Assembly (NCBI RefSeq): GCF_002159835.1
Contig: NZ_NFJL01000020.1
Coordinates: forward strand, 1-64,000
Direction of reading: 5' to 3'
From: Blautia sp. An249
GTDB taxonomy: Bacteria > Bacillota > Clostridia > Lachnospirales > Lachnospiraceae
Length of the DNA: 64,000 bases
Below are positions 34,016 to 42,740 of the stretch, one piece after another. Positions within the stretch are counted from its first letter, which is position 1. Each line of letters begins with the position of its first letter. The notes beneath the pieces are model-generated. The model made no database searches. It saw nothing but the letters and a program-made list of their open reading frames with translations, and was not told the origin of the DNA. A program made the position numbers and the translations under genes.

Positions 34016-35559
34016 GGCGACACCTCCACATTACTGTCCGGAGCCTCCATATCCTGCATCTGGGGATCCACAATCACATCCTGTGGAATATCCTCCAGCA
34101 TCTCGTCATCCATAATCACAGAGCCGCCGGAAGAGTCACTGACATCTCCCCCGCCGGTACTGCTGTTCCTGCTGTCAGGTGAACCCATTTCCTCATCCAC
34201 AACTGCATCCTGTGTTTCATCAGTTTCTCCCTCTGCAGGATCCGGAGCAACCGTTTCTTCCTGAGTCTCGTCCTGAATCTCTTCTGAGACGGTTCCTGCA
34301 TCTTCCTGTGGATCTTCTTCCGGAATCACTTCCTTATCACTTTTTGTAACTTCCATTCCCTCTTTCAGATCCTGTGTGGGAAAGGCAATCCAGTCTTTCT
34401 TATCCAGCCCTTCCTGTACCTGATATTTGCCTAATTGTTCATCATATTCTCCTACGGCAATCTCTCTTTTCTCCAGGCTGCCATCTTCAGCGGCCGCCCA
34501 GACATAGGGCTCTTCCTGAGGATTTACAATATAATATTCATCCAGCCATACGCCTTCTCTGGCTGCAGTCTGGCCATTGTCCATCTCAATATAAACATGC
34601 TGTCCCAGCATCAGCCCTTCGGAATTTTTCAGTTCTACATAGAAGGGATAGCTGGTAGAAGTCTGCTGTGCCTCTGAGGAAGAAGCATCAAACCCTGCAT
34701 AAGCAGCAGACCCGGAGCCATCCTGGGTGCTTTCCATATCTACCGTCCCCATGGTTCCGTTCCAGATCTGGCTTTCATCTACTCTGGAACGAATCAGCAC
34801 CGGTTCTCCCTGTACAATGGAGCGGATATTCTGCTCATTTACCATTCCTTTTACCTGGTAGGCGCCAGTACTTAGTATGGTCATAAAAGCGCCTCCGGAG
34901 CTGCTTCCCGATGCCGTGTCGTCTACCACAGGTTCTCCGTCCACAGCCACTGCGGTATTATCGGAGAGTTTACTGCTGTCAATACTTTTTACCACGCCGT
35001 CAATTTCACTGGTTACTGTGGTATTTACCGCTGCTTTTTCCAGTTTCTCGATTTCTGCTTTCTTACTCTTCTGATCATATTCATTTTTCTTCAGGTTCAT
35101 CTTTGCTGTCTGAATCTGAATGGTATAGGAAAGCTGCTGCTCCTCTGAAGCCTCTTCTTTTTCTTTTTCATAGGTATTCATCTGCTCCTGCAGACTTAAA
35201 GCTTCATTTTCCAGTCTTTCCAGGGCCAGTTTTGCCTCATCCAAAGAATCCTGGCTGGTACTGGCGTCATATTCAAAAAGTACGTCTCCGGCCTTGACTT
35301 CCTGGCCTTCTTTTACCTTAACTTCTTTCACTGTCCGGTTGCTTTCCAGTTTTATCTCTACCGTTTTCTGGGGCTCTACAACACCTGCAAAACGGTTGGA
35401 TGTGCCTGACAGATCTTCCCCCATTAACGTGCTTATCTGTGTCACATAGACAGTTTCTTCCTGGGAGTCTCCTCTTCCTCTCAAAAAGAACCACCCCAGG
35501 CCTGCCAGCAGACAAACGCCTGCCACAATCCCCCCTGCGATTGCATTACGTTTTTTCAT
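34012..35559 (-). CDS. HlyD/MacA-type efflux adaptor with acidic C-terminal tail (first adaptor)
   Basis: A 515-residue adaptor with an N-terminal anchor (about 5-25). Lipoyl halves are near VKEVKVKEGQEVKAGDVLFEYD and TVTSEIDGVVKSID, with a short coiled coil between. A beta barrel and membrane-proximal domain run to about residue 400. The last 110 residues are a Glu/Asp-rich, probably unstructured tail. AGGAGGG precedes the ATG at 35559; a longer frame starts nine codons upstream without such a site. It is first in the adaptor-ATPase-adaptor-permease operon. Confidence 0.88.
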   Translation of the reverse strand: MKKRNAIAGGIVAGVCLLAGLGWFFLRGRGDSQEETVYVTQISTLMGEDLSGTSNRFAGVVEPQKTVEIKLESNRTVKEVKVKEGQEVKAGDVLFEYDASTSQDSLDEAKLALERLENEALSLQEQMNTYEKEKEEASEEQQLSYTIQIQTAKMNLKKNEYDQKSKKAEIEKLEKAAVNTTVTSEIDGVVKSIDSSKLSDNTAVAVDGEPVVDDTASGSSSGGAFMTILSTGAYQVKGMVNEQNIRSIVQGEPVLIRSRVDESQIWNGTMGTVDMESTQDGSGSAAYAGFDASSSEAQQTSTSYPFYVELKNSEGLMLGQHVYIEMDNGQTAAREGVWLDEYYIVNPQEEPYVWAAAEDGSLEKREIAVGEYDEQLGKYQVQEGLDKKDWIAFPTQDLKEGMEVTKSDKEVIPEEDPQEDAGTVSEEIQDETQEETVAPDPAEGETDETQDAVVDEEMGSPDSRNSSTGGGDVSDSSGGSVIMDDEMLEDIPQDVIVDPQMQDMEAPDSNVEVSP

Positions 35560-35731
35560 ACTGCCCTCCTGTATGTAAAAATACATCTATAAGTTCTTAT
35601 TCTGTATATCATATCAGATTTTCCCCGAAAAAGGAACCCTGTCCATTTGTAGGTTTTTCCTTTCTATTTTTACATAAAAACTACAATTTTCGACAAAAAA
35701 TAGGGCTCATCTCCCACTTTATTAGGAATTT

Positions 35732-35760
35732 TTGACATTTGTAATCTTATCTGATAAAAT
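35732..35760 (+). promoter_or_regulatory. Promoter of the lipoprotein gene at 35791
   Basis: TTGACA (35732-35737), exactly 17 nt, TAAAAT (35755-35760), with a start near 35767. The gene starts 24 nt later behind AAGGAAG. The rest of the 204-bp divergent region (35587-35790) is AT-rich; I see no clear -35 for the adaptor operon on the minus strand. Confidence 0.8.
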
Positions 35761-35790
35761 AAGTGCAAGATTGCGGAAAGGAAGAACAGT

Positions 35791-36915
35791 ATGCAGATCG
35801 TAAAACATATGCTGCCGGTTATGCTGGCTTTCACTCTTTTACTTGCCGGATGCAGCAGCCCGGAAGAAAAAGCAATTAAAGAAGTTATTATAAACGAATT
35901 GGATCTTCTGAAAGATTTGGATTCCGGCGCATTTGAGGAATATATCTCTTATGAGGAACTGTTTTCTCAATCCGGAGAGGACGCTGCACTTTCCTCGGAA
36001 ATGAAAGATGTGTTTGATCTATTTTTCAAAGATTTTAATTACAAAATTATGGAGGTAACGGTAGATAAAAAGGCGCGTACTGCTGACGCGGTTATCCGGC
36101 TTACCACCATTGACGCCCGTTCCCTTGCTGCGGACTTTGCAAAAGTTTATTTAAAAGAAGAGATGATGAGTACCGCCCACGGTGAAGATACGGATTCCGT
36201 TTCTTCTCTGGATAACCGTTATCAGTTACTGCGTGATCTTTTAACGTCCAATTCTTATGAGAAGGTGGAAACTACCTGTTCCATGCATCTGAGCAAAACA
36301 GAAGATAAAACCTGGATCATCCGGAAGGATTCTGCCCTGGAAAATAATCTGGTGGGGAATCTGATCAGCTGCCTGGCCGATCCTGATATTTTAAGCCCGA
36401 AGGACACAGTCACCGTTTATTTCGATACCATTAAAGGAATGTCTGAAGAGGAAATGAGCCGTTATTTTAAAATGCAGAACCTGCTGAATACGGAAGATAC
36501 GCAGAAAAACCAGATTGCCTCTGCTTTAGTGAAACAACTGCACAAACATTTCGATTATAAAATAAAGGATGTTTCCGATGATGGTTATCAGGCTTCTGTC
36601 ACCGTTGAAATTACCACTTTTGACAGCGATTCTATCATGGACAGCTATAACCGGCAGTTTGAGGAATACCTGGCCACAGCAGACGCAGTTATTGACGGGG
36701 AAGAGGGCCGGCTGGATAAATCTCACCAGCTGCTGCTGACCTGCATCGAAGAGAATACCGCCTCCAGCACCTCAACGATTACGATCCCTATGAACAATGA
36801 CGGCGTTTCCTGGAAAATGGAAATGGGCAAAAATTTAGAAGAAGCTTTATTCGGAAAATTATCTTCTTCCGCTGCTTCTGCAGAAACGGATTCGGAAGAA
36901 GAATCAGAAGAATAA
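35791..36915 (+). CDS. Lipoprotein of unknown function with two similar halves
   Basis: A 374-residue lipoprotein; the signal segment ends in LLAGC (Cys21). The mature part seems to hold two related units of about 150 residues. Both contain FNYKIMEVTVDKKARTADAVIRLTTIDARSL-like and FDYKIKDVSDDGYQASVTVEITTFDSDSI-like stretches, each followed by a cysteine-containing segment near a tryptophan (DKTWIIR, GVSWKME). The pattern recalls DUF5105-type lipoproteins of Firmicutes, but I am not certain. The end is Glu/Ser-rich. It is monocistronic. Confidence 0.75.
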   Translation: MQIVKHMLPVMLAFTLLLAGCSSPEEKAIKEVIINELDLLKDLDSGAFEEYISYEELFSQSGEDAALSSEMKDVFDLFFKDFNYKIMEVTVDKKARTADAVIRLTTIDARSLAADFAKVYLKEEMMSTAHGEDTDSVSSLDNRYQLLRDLLTSNSYEKVETTCSMHLSKTEDKTWIIRKDSALENNLVGNLISCLADPDILSPKDTVTVYFDTIKGMSEEEMSRYFKMQNLLNTEDTQKNQIASALVKQLHKHFDYKIKDVSDDGYQASVTVEITTFDSDSIMDSYNRQFEEYLATADAVIDGEEGRLDKSHQLLLTCIEENTASSTSTITIPMNNDGVSWKMEMGKNLEEALFGKLSSSAASAETDSEEESEE

Positions 36916-36920
36916 AAGAG

Positions 36921-36960
36921 AAAGCGGCCGCTCTCAGAAATTGTGAGATTTGGCCGCTTT
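36921..36960. terminator. Bidirectional terminator between the lipoprotein gene and aspS
   Basis: A 9-bp AAAGCGGCC/GGCCGCTTT stem (36921-36929 with 36952-36960) is flanked by an A-rich run and TTTTCT. It serves both convergent units. Confidence 0.85.
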
Positions 36961-36973
36961 TCTATGTCCTTTT

Positions 36974-38767
36974 TTAGTTTTCCTGTTTCGGTTTTATCTG
37001 AAGTCCCAGTTCTTCCAGCTGTGCTTCACTTACAGGTCCTGGTGTTTCTGTCATCAGACAGGAGGCGTCTTTTACTTTCGGGAAAGCAATCACTTCACGG
37101 ATACTGTCCGCCTTTGCCATAAGCATTACCAGACGATCCAGTCCATAGGCCAGTCCTGCATGAGGCGGAACTCCGTATTTAAATGCATTCAGCAGGAATC
37201 CGAACTGTTCATAGGCAGCTTCTTTTGTAAAGCCAAGAGCCTCAAACATTTTCTCCTGAATGTCATTCTGATGGATTCTCACACTTCCTCCGCCAATCTC
37301 GTTTCCATTTAAAACGATGTCATAGGCTTTGGCACGGACTTTTCCCGGCTCTGTATCCAGAAGCGGTAAGTCTTCTTCCATCAGCATAGTAAACGGATGG
37401 TGCATGGCCGTATATCTGTTCTCTTCTTCGCTCCACTCTAATAGAGGGAATTCTGTTATCCAGACAAACTTAAATTCATCTTTATCAAACAGTTCCAGCT
37501 GTTTAGCCAGTTCCACACGCAGAGCGCCCAGTACATCATAAACCACTTTGTTTTTATCTGCCGCAAATAAAAGGAGATCTCCCGGCTTTCCATCCATTCC
37601 CTGAATCAGAGACTGCATTTCTTCTTCGCTCATAAATTTGGCAAAAGAGGACTTCACCTTTCCGTCTTCGGACAGAGCAATATAAGCAAGACCTTTGGCG
37701 CCGTATCCTTTGGCAAATTCCACTAATTTATCGATTTTCTTTCGGGGCATGCTTCCCTGTCCGGAAACATTAATTCCCCTTACACTTCCTCCGTTTTCCA
37801 AAGCCGTGGTGAAGACGCCGAAGCCGCAGTCTTTCACAAGATCGCTGACGTTTTTCAGTTCCATGCCAAACCGAAGATCCGGCTTGTCTGAACCAAAGCG
37901 ATCCATGGCTTCCTGCCAGCTCATTCTCTGGATAGGAAGGGGCACTTCAATGTCCATAACTTCTTTAAATAAGAAGGCCAGATACCTTTCATTTACATCA
38001 ATAACATCATCCACGTCAACAAATGACAGCTCCATGTCGATCTGGGTAAATTCCGGCTGGCGGTCTGCCCTTAAATCCTCGTCACGGAAACATTTGGCGA
38101 TCTGGATATAACGATCGTATCCGGAGCACATCAGTAACTGCTTTAAAATCTGAGGAGACTGGGGCAGTCCGTAGAATTCTCCGGGATGTACACGGCTGGG
38201 TACCAGATAATCTCTTGCTCCCTCCGGTGTACTCTTGGTAAGGATCGGTGTTTCAATCTCCAGAAATCCCTCTTTCTCAAAGAACTGACGGGTCAGCATC
38301 GCTACCTTGCTTCGAAGCATTAAGTTTCTCTGCAGATCCGGTCTTCTCAAATCCAGGTACCGGTATTTTAAACGTACTTCATCTTTAGTTTTGGAATTTT
38401 CCTCAATGGGGAAAGGAGGAACATCCGCCTCAGATAAAATTCTCAGAGACTCTGCACGGATTTCGATTTCCCCTGTTGCCAGATTTTTATTCACGGCTCC
38501 CTGTCTTTTCTCCACAGTTCCGGTGACTGCAATGACAAATTCACTTCTCAGTTTCCCGGCCTTTTCAAATCCTTCCGGATCAATGGTTCCGTTTTCAAAA
38601 ATCAACTGAATGATACCGGAACGGTCCCTTAAATCCACGAACACAATTCCGCCTTTATTTCTCGCTTTCTGTACCCAGCCCATCAGTGTCACCCGGGCGC
38701 CGGCCATCTCTGTTGTTACTTCTGCACACCGGTGTGAGCGGTGCAGTCCCTGCATACTTTCAGCCAT
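36974..38767 (-). CDS. aspS: Aspartyl-tRNA synthetase (bacterial type)
   Basis: A class II synthetase of 597 residues. It has the OB-fold anticodon domain (VTLMGWVQKARNKGGIVFVDLRDRSG), motif 2 around CFRDEDLRADRQPEFTQIDMEL, the bacterial GAD insert (about 290-410) and motif 3 GLAYGLDRLVMLM. The true start is the ATG at 38767 (MAESMQGLHRSHRCAEV) with GAGGG 8 nt upstream, not a frame 22 codons longer that runs into hisS. It is last in the apt-to-aspS run, 25 nt after hisS. Confidence 0.96.
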   Translation of the reverse strand: MAESMQGLHRSHRCAEVTTEMAGARVTLMGWVQKARNKGGIVFVDLRDRSGIIQLIFENGTIDPEGFEKAGKLRSEFVIAVTGTVEKRQGAVNKNLATGEIEIRAESLRILSEADVPPFPIEENSKTKDEVRLKYRYLDLRRPDLQRNLMLRSKVAMLTRQFFEKEGFLEIETPILTKSTPEGARDYLVPSRVHPGEFYGLPQSPQILKQLLMCSGYDRYIQIAKCFRDEDLRADRQPEFTQIDMELSFVDVDDVIDVNERYLAFLFKEVMDIEVPLPIQRMSWQEAMDRFGSDKPDLRFGMELKNVSDLVKDCGFGVFTTALENGGSVRGINVSGQGSMPRKKIDKLVEFAKGYGAKGLAYIALSEDGKVKSSFAKFMSEEEMQSLIQGMDGKPGDLLLFAADKNKVVYDVLGALRVELAKQLELFDKDEFKFVWITEFPLLEWSEEENRYTAMHHPFTMLMEEDLPLLDTEPGKVRAKAYDIVLNGNEIGGGSVRIHQNDIQEKMFEALGFTKEAAYEQFGFLLNAFKYGVPPHAGLAYGLDRLVMLMAKADSIREVIAFPKVKDASCLMTETPGPVSEAQLEELGLQIKPKQEN

Positions 38768-38792
38768 ATCATTTTCCCTCTGCTTTCTCTGT

Positions 38793-40052
38793 TTATTCCA
38801 TTCTGTCTTTAAAAAATTCCGTAATCTCTTCATAGCCCTCTTTCACAAGCTGTTCTTTCTGGAATTTTTTATTCTTTTTCATAATTGAAAGATTCACCTG
38901 AATCCCCTGTTTTCTCTCTTCTTCTGCCTGGTTCAGGATGGTGAGAAGTTTCTCTTTCGGCATGTTTTTCTCGATTAAATATGCCTTCTTTCCTGCCTGG
39001 GAAGGTACGGTGTAGCCTCTCTCCAGAAGCAGCATAACAATTCTCTCAAATCCGATGGAAAAACCGCAGGCGCAGGTGTCGTTGCCTGTGAATTTACCGA
39101 TCATTTCATCGTAGCGTCCGCCTCCGCCGACGCTTCCTCCGAATTCATCCATAGAGATTTCAAAAATCGGACCTGTATAATAAGACATTCCCCGAACCAG
39201 CGTAGGATCAAATTCAATCTTAAAATCTGCCGTTTTGGCCGTGTTTACACATTCCATAATGGTGCATAAATCCTCGGCTGTATTTCCATCCAGGACTTCC
39301 TGTAAAATTTCTTTACAGGTTCTGACGCCTTCCACATCGTGGGTAATTTTCTGGAATAAATCCAGATATTTCTTAATGGATTCCTGGGCAAATCCTTCTT
39401 TTTCCAGTTCCTGAGCCACTCCGTCCATTCCGATTTTATCCATCTTGTCCAGAATAATAAAGACAGTATCAAAAGTCTCCGGTGCAAATCCGCTGTACTG
39501 GGCCATAGCCTTTAAAATTTTCCTGTCATTGACACGGATAGTAAAATCATGGAAATCCAGTTTTCCCAATAATGTAGTAGTCGCCAGAATCAGTTCGATC
39601 TCGGCCAGATAGGTAGGTTCTCCCAGAATATCTATATCACACTGCATAAACTGACGGAAACGGCCTCTCTGGGGACGATCCGCTCTCCATACATTGCCCA
39701 TCTGCAGAGCTTTAAAGGGAACCGGAAGTTCATTGGCATGGTTGGCGTAATATCTGGAAAGAGGCACTGTTAAATCGTAACGAAGCCCTCCGTCTACCAG
39801 ATCCATTTCTTCTCTGGCTGTTTCCAGCTTCAGCTTTTCTCCCCTTTTTAAAATTTTAAAAATCAGTTTCTCATTTTCGCCGCCCTGTTTGCTGCACAGA
39901 TTCTCTATATGTTCCACACATGGCGTCTCAATGGATGAAAAGCCAAAGGTTCCATAGGTTTCCCGAATCATGTTCATCACATAATTACGGATTTCCATTT
40001 CCTTCGGTAAAATATCTTTCATGCCTGTTGTTGGTTTTTTCTTTAATGCCAT
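38793..40052 (-). CDS. hisS: Histidyl-tRNA synthetase
   Basis: A class II synthetase of 419 residues. It starts KKPTTGMKDILPKE and has motif 2 (FKALQMGNVWRADRPQRGRFRQFMQCDIDILG) and the HisA signature region LVRGMSYYTGPIFE. The anticodon domain is at the C-terminus. AAGGAGG precedes the ATG. The closing stretch MKKNKKFQKEQLVKEGYEEI differs from longer relatives but the length is normal. It is 11 nt after the HD-GYP gene. Confidence 0.95.
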   Translation of the reverse strand: MALKKKPTTGMKDILPKEMEIRNYVMNMIRETYGTFGFSSIETPCVEHIENLCSKQGGENEKLIFKILKRGEKLKLETAREEMDLVDGGLRYDLTVPLSRYYANHANELPVPFKALQMGNVWRADRPQRGRFRQFMQCDIDILGEPTYLAEIELILATTTLLGKLDFHDFTIRVNDRKILKAMAQYSGFAPETFDTVFIILDKMDKIGMDGVAQELEKEGFAQESIKKYLDLFQKITHDVEGVRTCKEILQEVLDGNTAEDLCTIMECVNTAKTADFKIEFDPTLVRGMSYYTGPIFEISMDEFGGSVGGGGRYDEMIGKFTGNDTCACGFSIGFERIVMLLLERGYTVPSQAGKKAYLIEKNMPKEKLLTILNQAEEERKQGIQVNLSIMKKNKKFQKEQLVKEGYEEITEFFKDRME

Positions 40053-40063
40053 AGTGACCTCCT

Positions 40064-40612
40064 TTATTTATGTACTGCTCTTTGAAAGGCTATAAATACT
40101 TTCATATCAAAGTTTTTCACTTCTTCTATCATTAATTCTATCGCTGTTTCTGTCTCAAATGCTTTTCGGTACGGCCGGTCGGAAGTCAATGCACAAAACA
40201 CATCACATACCCGAAGGACTCTGGCACCGATGGGAATCTCTTCTCCTGCCAGATTCGTCGGATAACCGCTGCCGTCATAATTTTCATGATGATACAAAAC
40301 ACTGTCCAAAACAAACTGCGAATATCCCTGTTCCTTTAATTCCTCATATCCCAGGGTGGAATGCATACGGACATATTTTAATTCTTCAATTAAAAGGGGA
40401 TCCTGTTCATCTCCGTTTATATAGCCGGTCAGCCTTAGCTTTCCTATATCGTGAAGCATTCCGGCGATAGCAAGCTGATAACATTCTTCCTGCGACAGCT
40501 TCAATTCCTGTCCCACATCATAGGCCAGATTACTGACACAGATCCCATGGTTCAGTTCCGTAGATAAATCAAACTCCAGAATCCGCATCCCTTGTCTGTC
40601 CCTTACTGCCAT
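40064..40612 (-). CDS. Stand-alone HD-GYP domain protein
   Basis: A 182-residue cytosolic metal-dependent phosphohydrolase. The metal motifs are HDIGK (about 54-58), HSTLGYEEL (about 85), HHENYDGSGYP (about 109-119) and DVFCALTSDRPYR. The GYP motif is GSGYP. HD-GYP proteins degrade cyclic di-GMP or related nucleotides. No receiver or sensor domain is attached. The start overlaps the hemZ stop by 10 nt, with AAGGAGG 10 nt upstream. Confidence 0.88.
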   Translation of the reverse strand: MAVRDRQGMRILEFDLSTELNHGICVSNLAYDVGQELKLSQEECYQLAIAGMLHDIGKLRLTGYINGDEQDPLLIEELKYVRMHSTLGYEELKEQGYSQFVLDSVLYHHENYDGSGYPTNLAGEEIPIGARVLRVCDVFCALTSDRPYRKAFETETAIELMIEEVKNFDMKVFIAFQRAVHK

Positions 40613-42102
40613 TGAATTCCTGCCTCCTTGCGCGCAATCATCTCATCAATGCGTTCCATGTAATTTTTTATATCTTTTACATTTTCCACCCGCTCAATCC
40701 TCTGCCCTCCGTCGTATACCAGTTTACTGGAACCGCCGGCTCCCAGAGCGATGATGGGCTGTTTTTCTTCCATAATTAGTATATTGTAAATTCCGGCTTT
40801 GTCAACTGCCGCGTACCCTACATTTTCAAAATTCCCCTTCATATTTTTCTGACGGTACAGATAATAGGGGCCCATGCCCATTTCATAGGCATATTCCATA
40901 GTCATATCCATGATTTCCTGGGTATTCTCAAAGGTCAGTTCCTGATACTGCTCCCGGAACATGTTTAAACGGGCAGCCCTCTTAACTGCCAGGGAATGAA
41001 CCGTTAAGCTGTCCGGTCCCAGTAAGCGGATTTCATCCAGAGTATGTTTTACCATTTCTTTATCTTCTCCGGGCAGTCCCACAATCAAGTCCATGTTGAT
41101 ATTATCAAATCCACACTTTCTGGCTAACCAGTACGCCTCTTTCGTCTGTTCTACTGTATGCTTTCTTCCGATCAGATCCAGAGTACTCTGGTTCATAGTC
41201 TGAGGATTTACGGAAATCCGGGTAACCGGAAATTCTTTCAGCGCCTTTAACTTTTCCTCCGTGATACTGTCCGGTCTTCCGGCCTCCACCGTATATTCCC
41301 TGACCGTCTCTGTGGGGAAGTTCTCTTCGATGCAGGAGAGCAGCCGGCGAATCTGGCGGGGATTTAACGTGGTAGGTGTTCCCCCTCCAATATAAATGGT
41401 ATCCAGAGTTTTTCTCTTTGTCATCTTCGAAACTTCTCTGATTTCTTTTGTCAGAGCGTCCAGATATTCGTCCACCCGCTTTTCCCATCTGCTTAAAGGA
41501 TTAGAGCTGAACGAACAGTACAGGCAGATGCTGGGGCAGAAGGGAATTCCCACATAGAGACTGTAGCCGTTCTCATAATTAATCTCTTTTAAAATTTCTT
41601 TTTCCCGGTTGGCAATGGTAATGCTTAGAGCCGTTTTCTTCGGGCTGACCAGATAATGCTCCCTCATATGAGCTGCAATCTCTGTGTTTTTCATACCTTT
41701 TTCCAGCATTCCCATAACCAGCTTTGCAGGACGGATGCCCGTCAGAGTTCCCCAGGGCAGCTCTCTGTTTTCTTTCTCTTTCAGGATCTGATATAAAAGG
41801 GTTTTGATCTGATCTTTTCTCTGTTTTCTCTGTTCTCTTATATCCTGGCAAGAAATAAGGGCAATCTCTTCTCCATGATTGGATTGCCCTGCACTTTTTC
41901 GGTATCCGTCTTCTCCTGCCTCTTTCAGGCAGAGAGAAAATCCGGTATCCGACTGCATTACGTATAGAAGTAATGTTTCTCCTTCCGGGTTCTGATTTTC
42001 CTCCATACACCGTATTTCCGCCTGGGGATAAAACGCTTTTACCAGTGCATAAATATCATGTTCAAAATCCCGGTTATTTAATACAATTCCTATTTTACAC
42101 AA
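40603..42102 (-). CDS. hemZ: Coproporphyrinogen III dehydrogenase-like radical SAM enzyme HemZ
   Basis: A 499-residue radical SAM protein. The N-terminal 155 residues are HemZ-specific. The cluster motif CPSICLYCSFSS (CxxxCxxC) is near 193-204. GGGTPTTL and the PDSITEEKL region follow, as in HemN/HemW proteins. Family members oxidise coproporphyrinogen III, or act as heme chaperones in some cases; no other heme gene is nearby. The best start is a TTG at 42102 with GAGGT 9 nt upstream, overlapping the stop of the metallo-hydrolase gene. Confidence 0.88.
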   Translation of the reverse strand: MCKIGIVLNNRDFEHDIYALVKAFYPQAEIRCMEENQNPEGETLLLYVMQSDTGFSLCLKEAGEDGYRKSAGQSNHGEEIALISCQDIREQRKQRKDQIKTLLYQILKEKENRELPWGTLTGIRPAKLVMGMLEKGMKNTEIAAHMREHYLVSPKKTALSITIANREKEILKEINYENGYSLYVGIPFCPSICLYCSFSSNPLSRWEKRVDEYLDALTKEIREVSKMTKRKTLDTIYIGGGTPTTLNPRQIRRLLSCIEENFPTETVREYTVEAGRPDSITEEKLKALKEFPVTRISVNPQTMNQSTLDLIGRKHTVEQTKEAYWLARKCGFDNINMDLIVGLPGEDKEMVKHTLDEIRLLGPDSLTVHSLAVKRAARLNMFREQYQELTFENTQEIMDMTMEYAYEMGMGPYYLYRQKNMKGNFENVGYAAVDKAGIYNILIMEEKQPIIALGAGGSSKLVYDGGQRIERVENVKDIKNYMERIDEMIARKEAGIQWQ

Positions 42103-42727
42103 AGGGATTATACCTCTTTTCGTATCCTATTGTAGTCATGGATTCATGTCCCGGATACACCTGGGTATCCTCAGGCAGGGACTCCAGCAGACGATGCAGA
42201 CTCCGAATAATCTGAGACGTACTTCCCGTAGGAAGATCTGTTCTTCCCACAGAGCCGCAAAACAGGGTGTCCCCGCTGATTAAAATGTTTTCCTCTTTTA
42301 AATAATAGCAGCAGCTCCCCTGGGTGTGCCCCGGGGTATGAAGCATCTGGATAGAAAAACCGGCCGCTTCAAACACTTCCAGGTCCTCTAGCCAACGGTC
42401 AGCTTTCAGGGAAAGCCGGCCTCCCGGATGAAATCCGGTGAGATTCTTCATGGGATCTGCCAGAACCTCTTCCTCCTTCTGACAGGCATAGACGGTAACC
42501 TGATATTTTTCTTTCAGTGGGACAACTGCCTCAATGTGATCGTAATGGCCATGAGTCAGAAGAATTCCCACCGGTTTTCCTCCCATTTTCTGAATGACTG
42601 CTTCAATCTTATCCGGCTGGTCGGCAGGATCTGCGATGAGCAGTTCCTTTGTTTCTTTATTCATTAAAAAATAACAGTTTGTATATACCGGTCCCAGCAC
42701 ACATTGCTGCATTTCCAGTTTATTCAT
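42095..42727 (-). CDS. Metallo-beta-lactamase-fold hydrolase (glyoxalase II-like)
   Basis: A 210-residue metallo-hydrolase. Zinc motifs are THGHYDHIE (HxHxDH, about 63-71), HTPGHTQGS (about 130-138), SGDTLF and a late PGHE. The short form without a C-terminal domain is widespread in Firmicutes and is annotated as hydroxyacylglutathione hydrolase-like; the substrate is uncertain. I use the ATG at 42727 with AAGGAGG upstream. It is 13 nt after relA. Confidence 0.9.
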   Translation of the reverse strand: MNKLEMQQCVLGPVYTNCYFLMNKETKELLIADPADQPDKIEAVIQKMGGKPVGILLTHGHYDHIEAVVPLKEKYQVTVYACQKEEEVLADPMKNLTGFHPGGRLSLKADRWLEDLEVFEAAGFSIQMLHTPGHTQGSCCYYLKEENILISGDTLFCGSVGRTDLPTGSTSQIIRSLHRLLESLPEDTQVYPGHESMTTIGYEKRYNPFV

Positions 42728-42740
42728 GCTCTCCTCCTTG

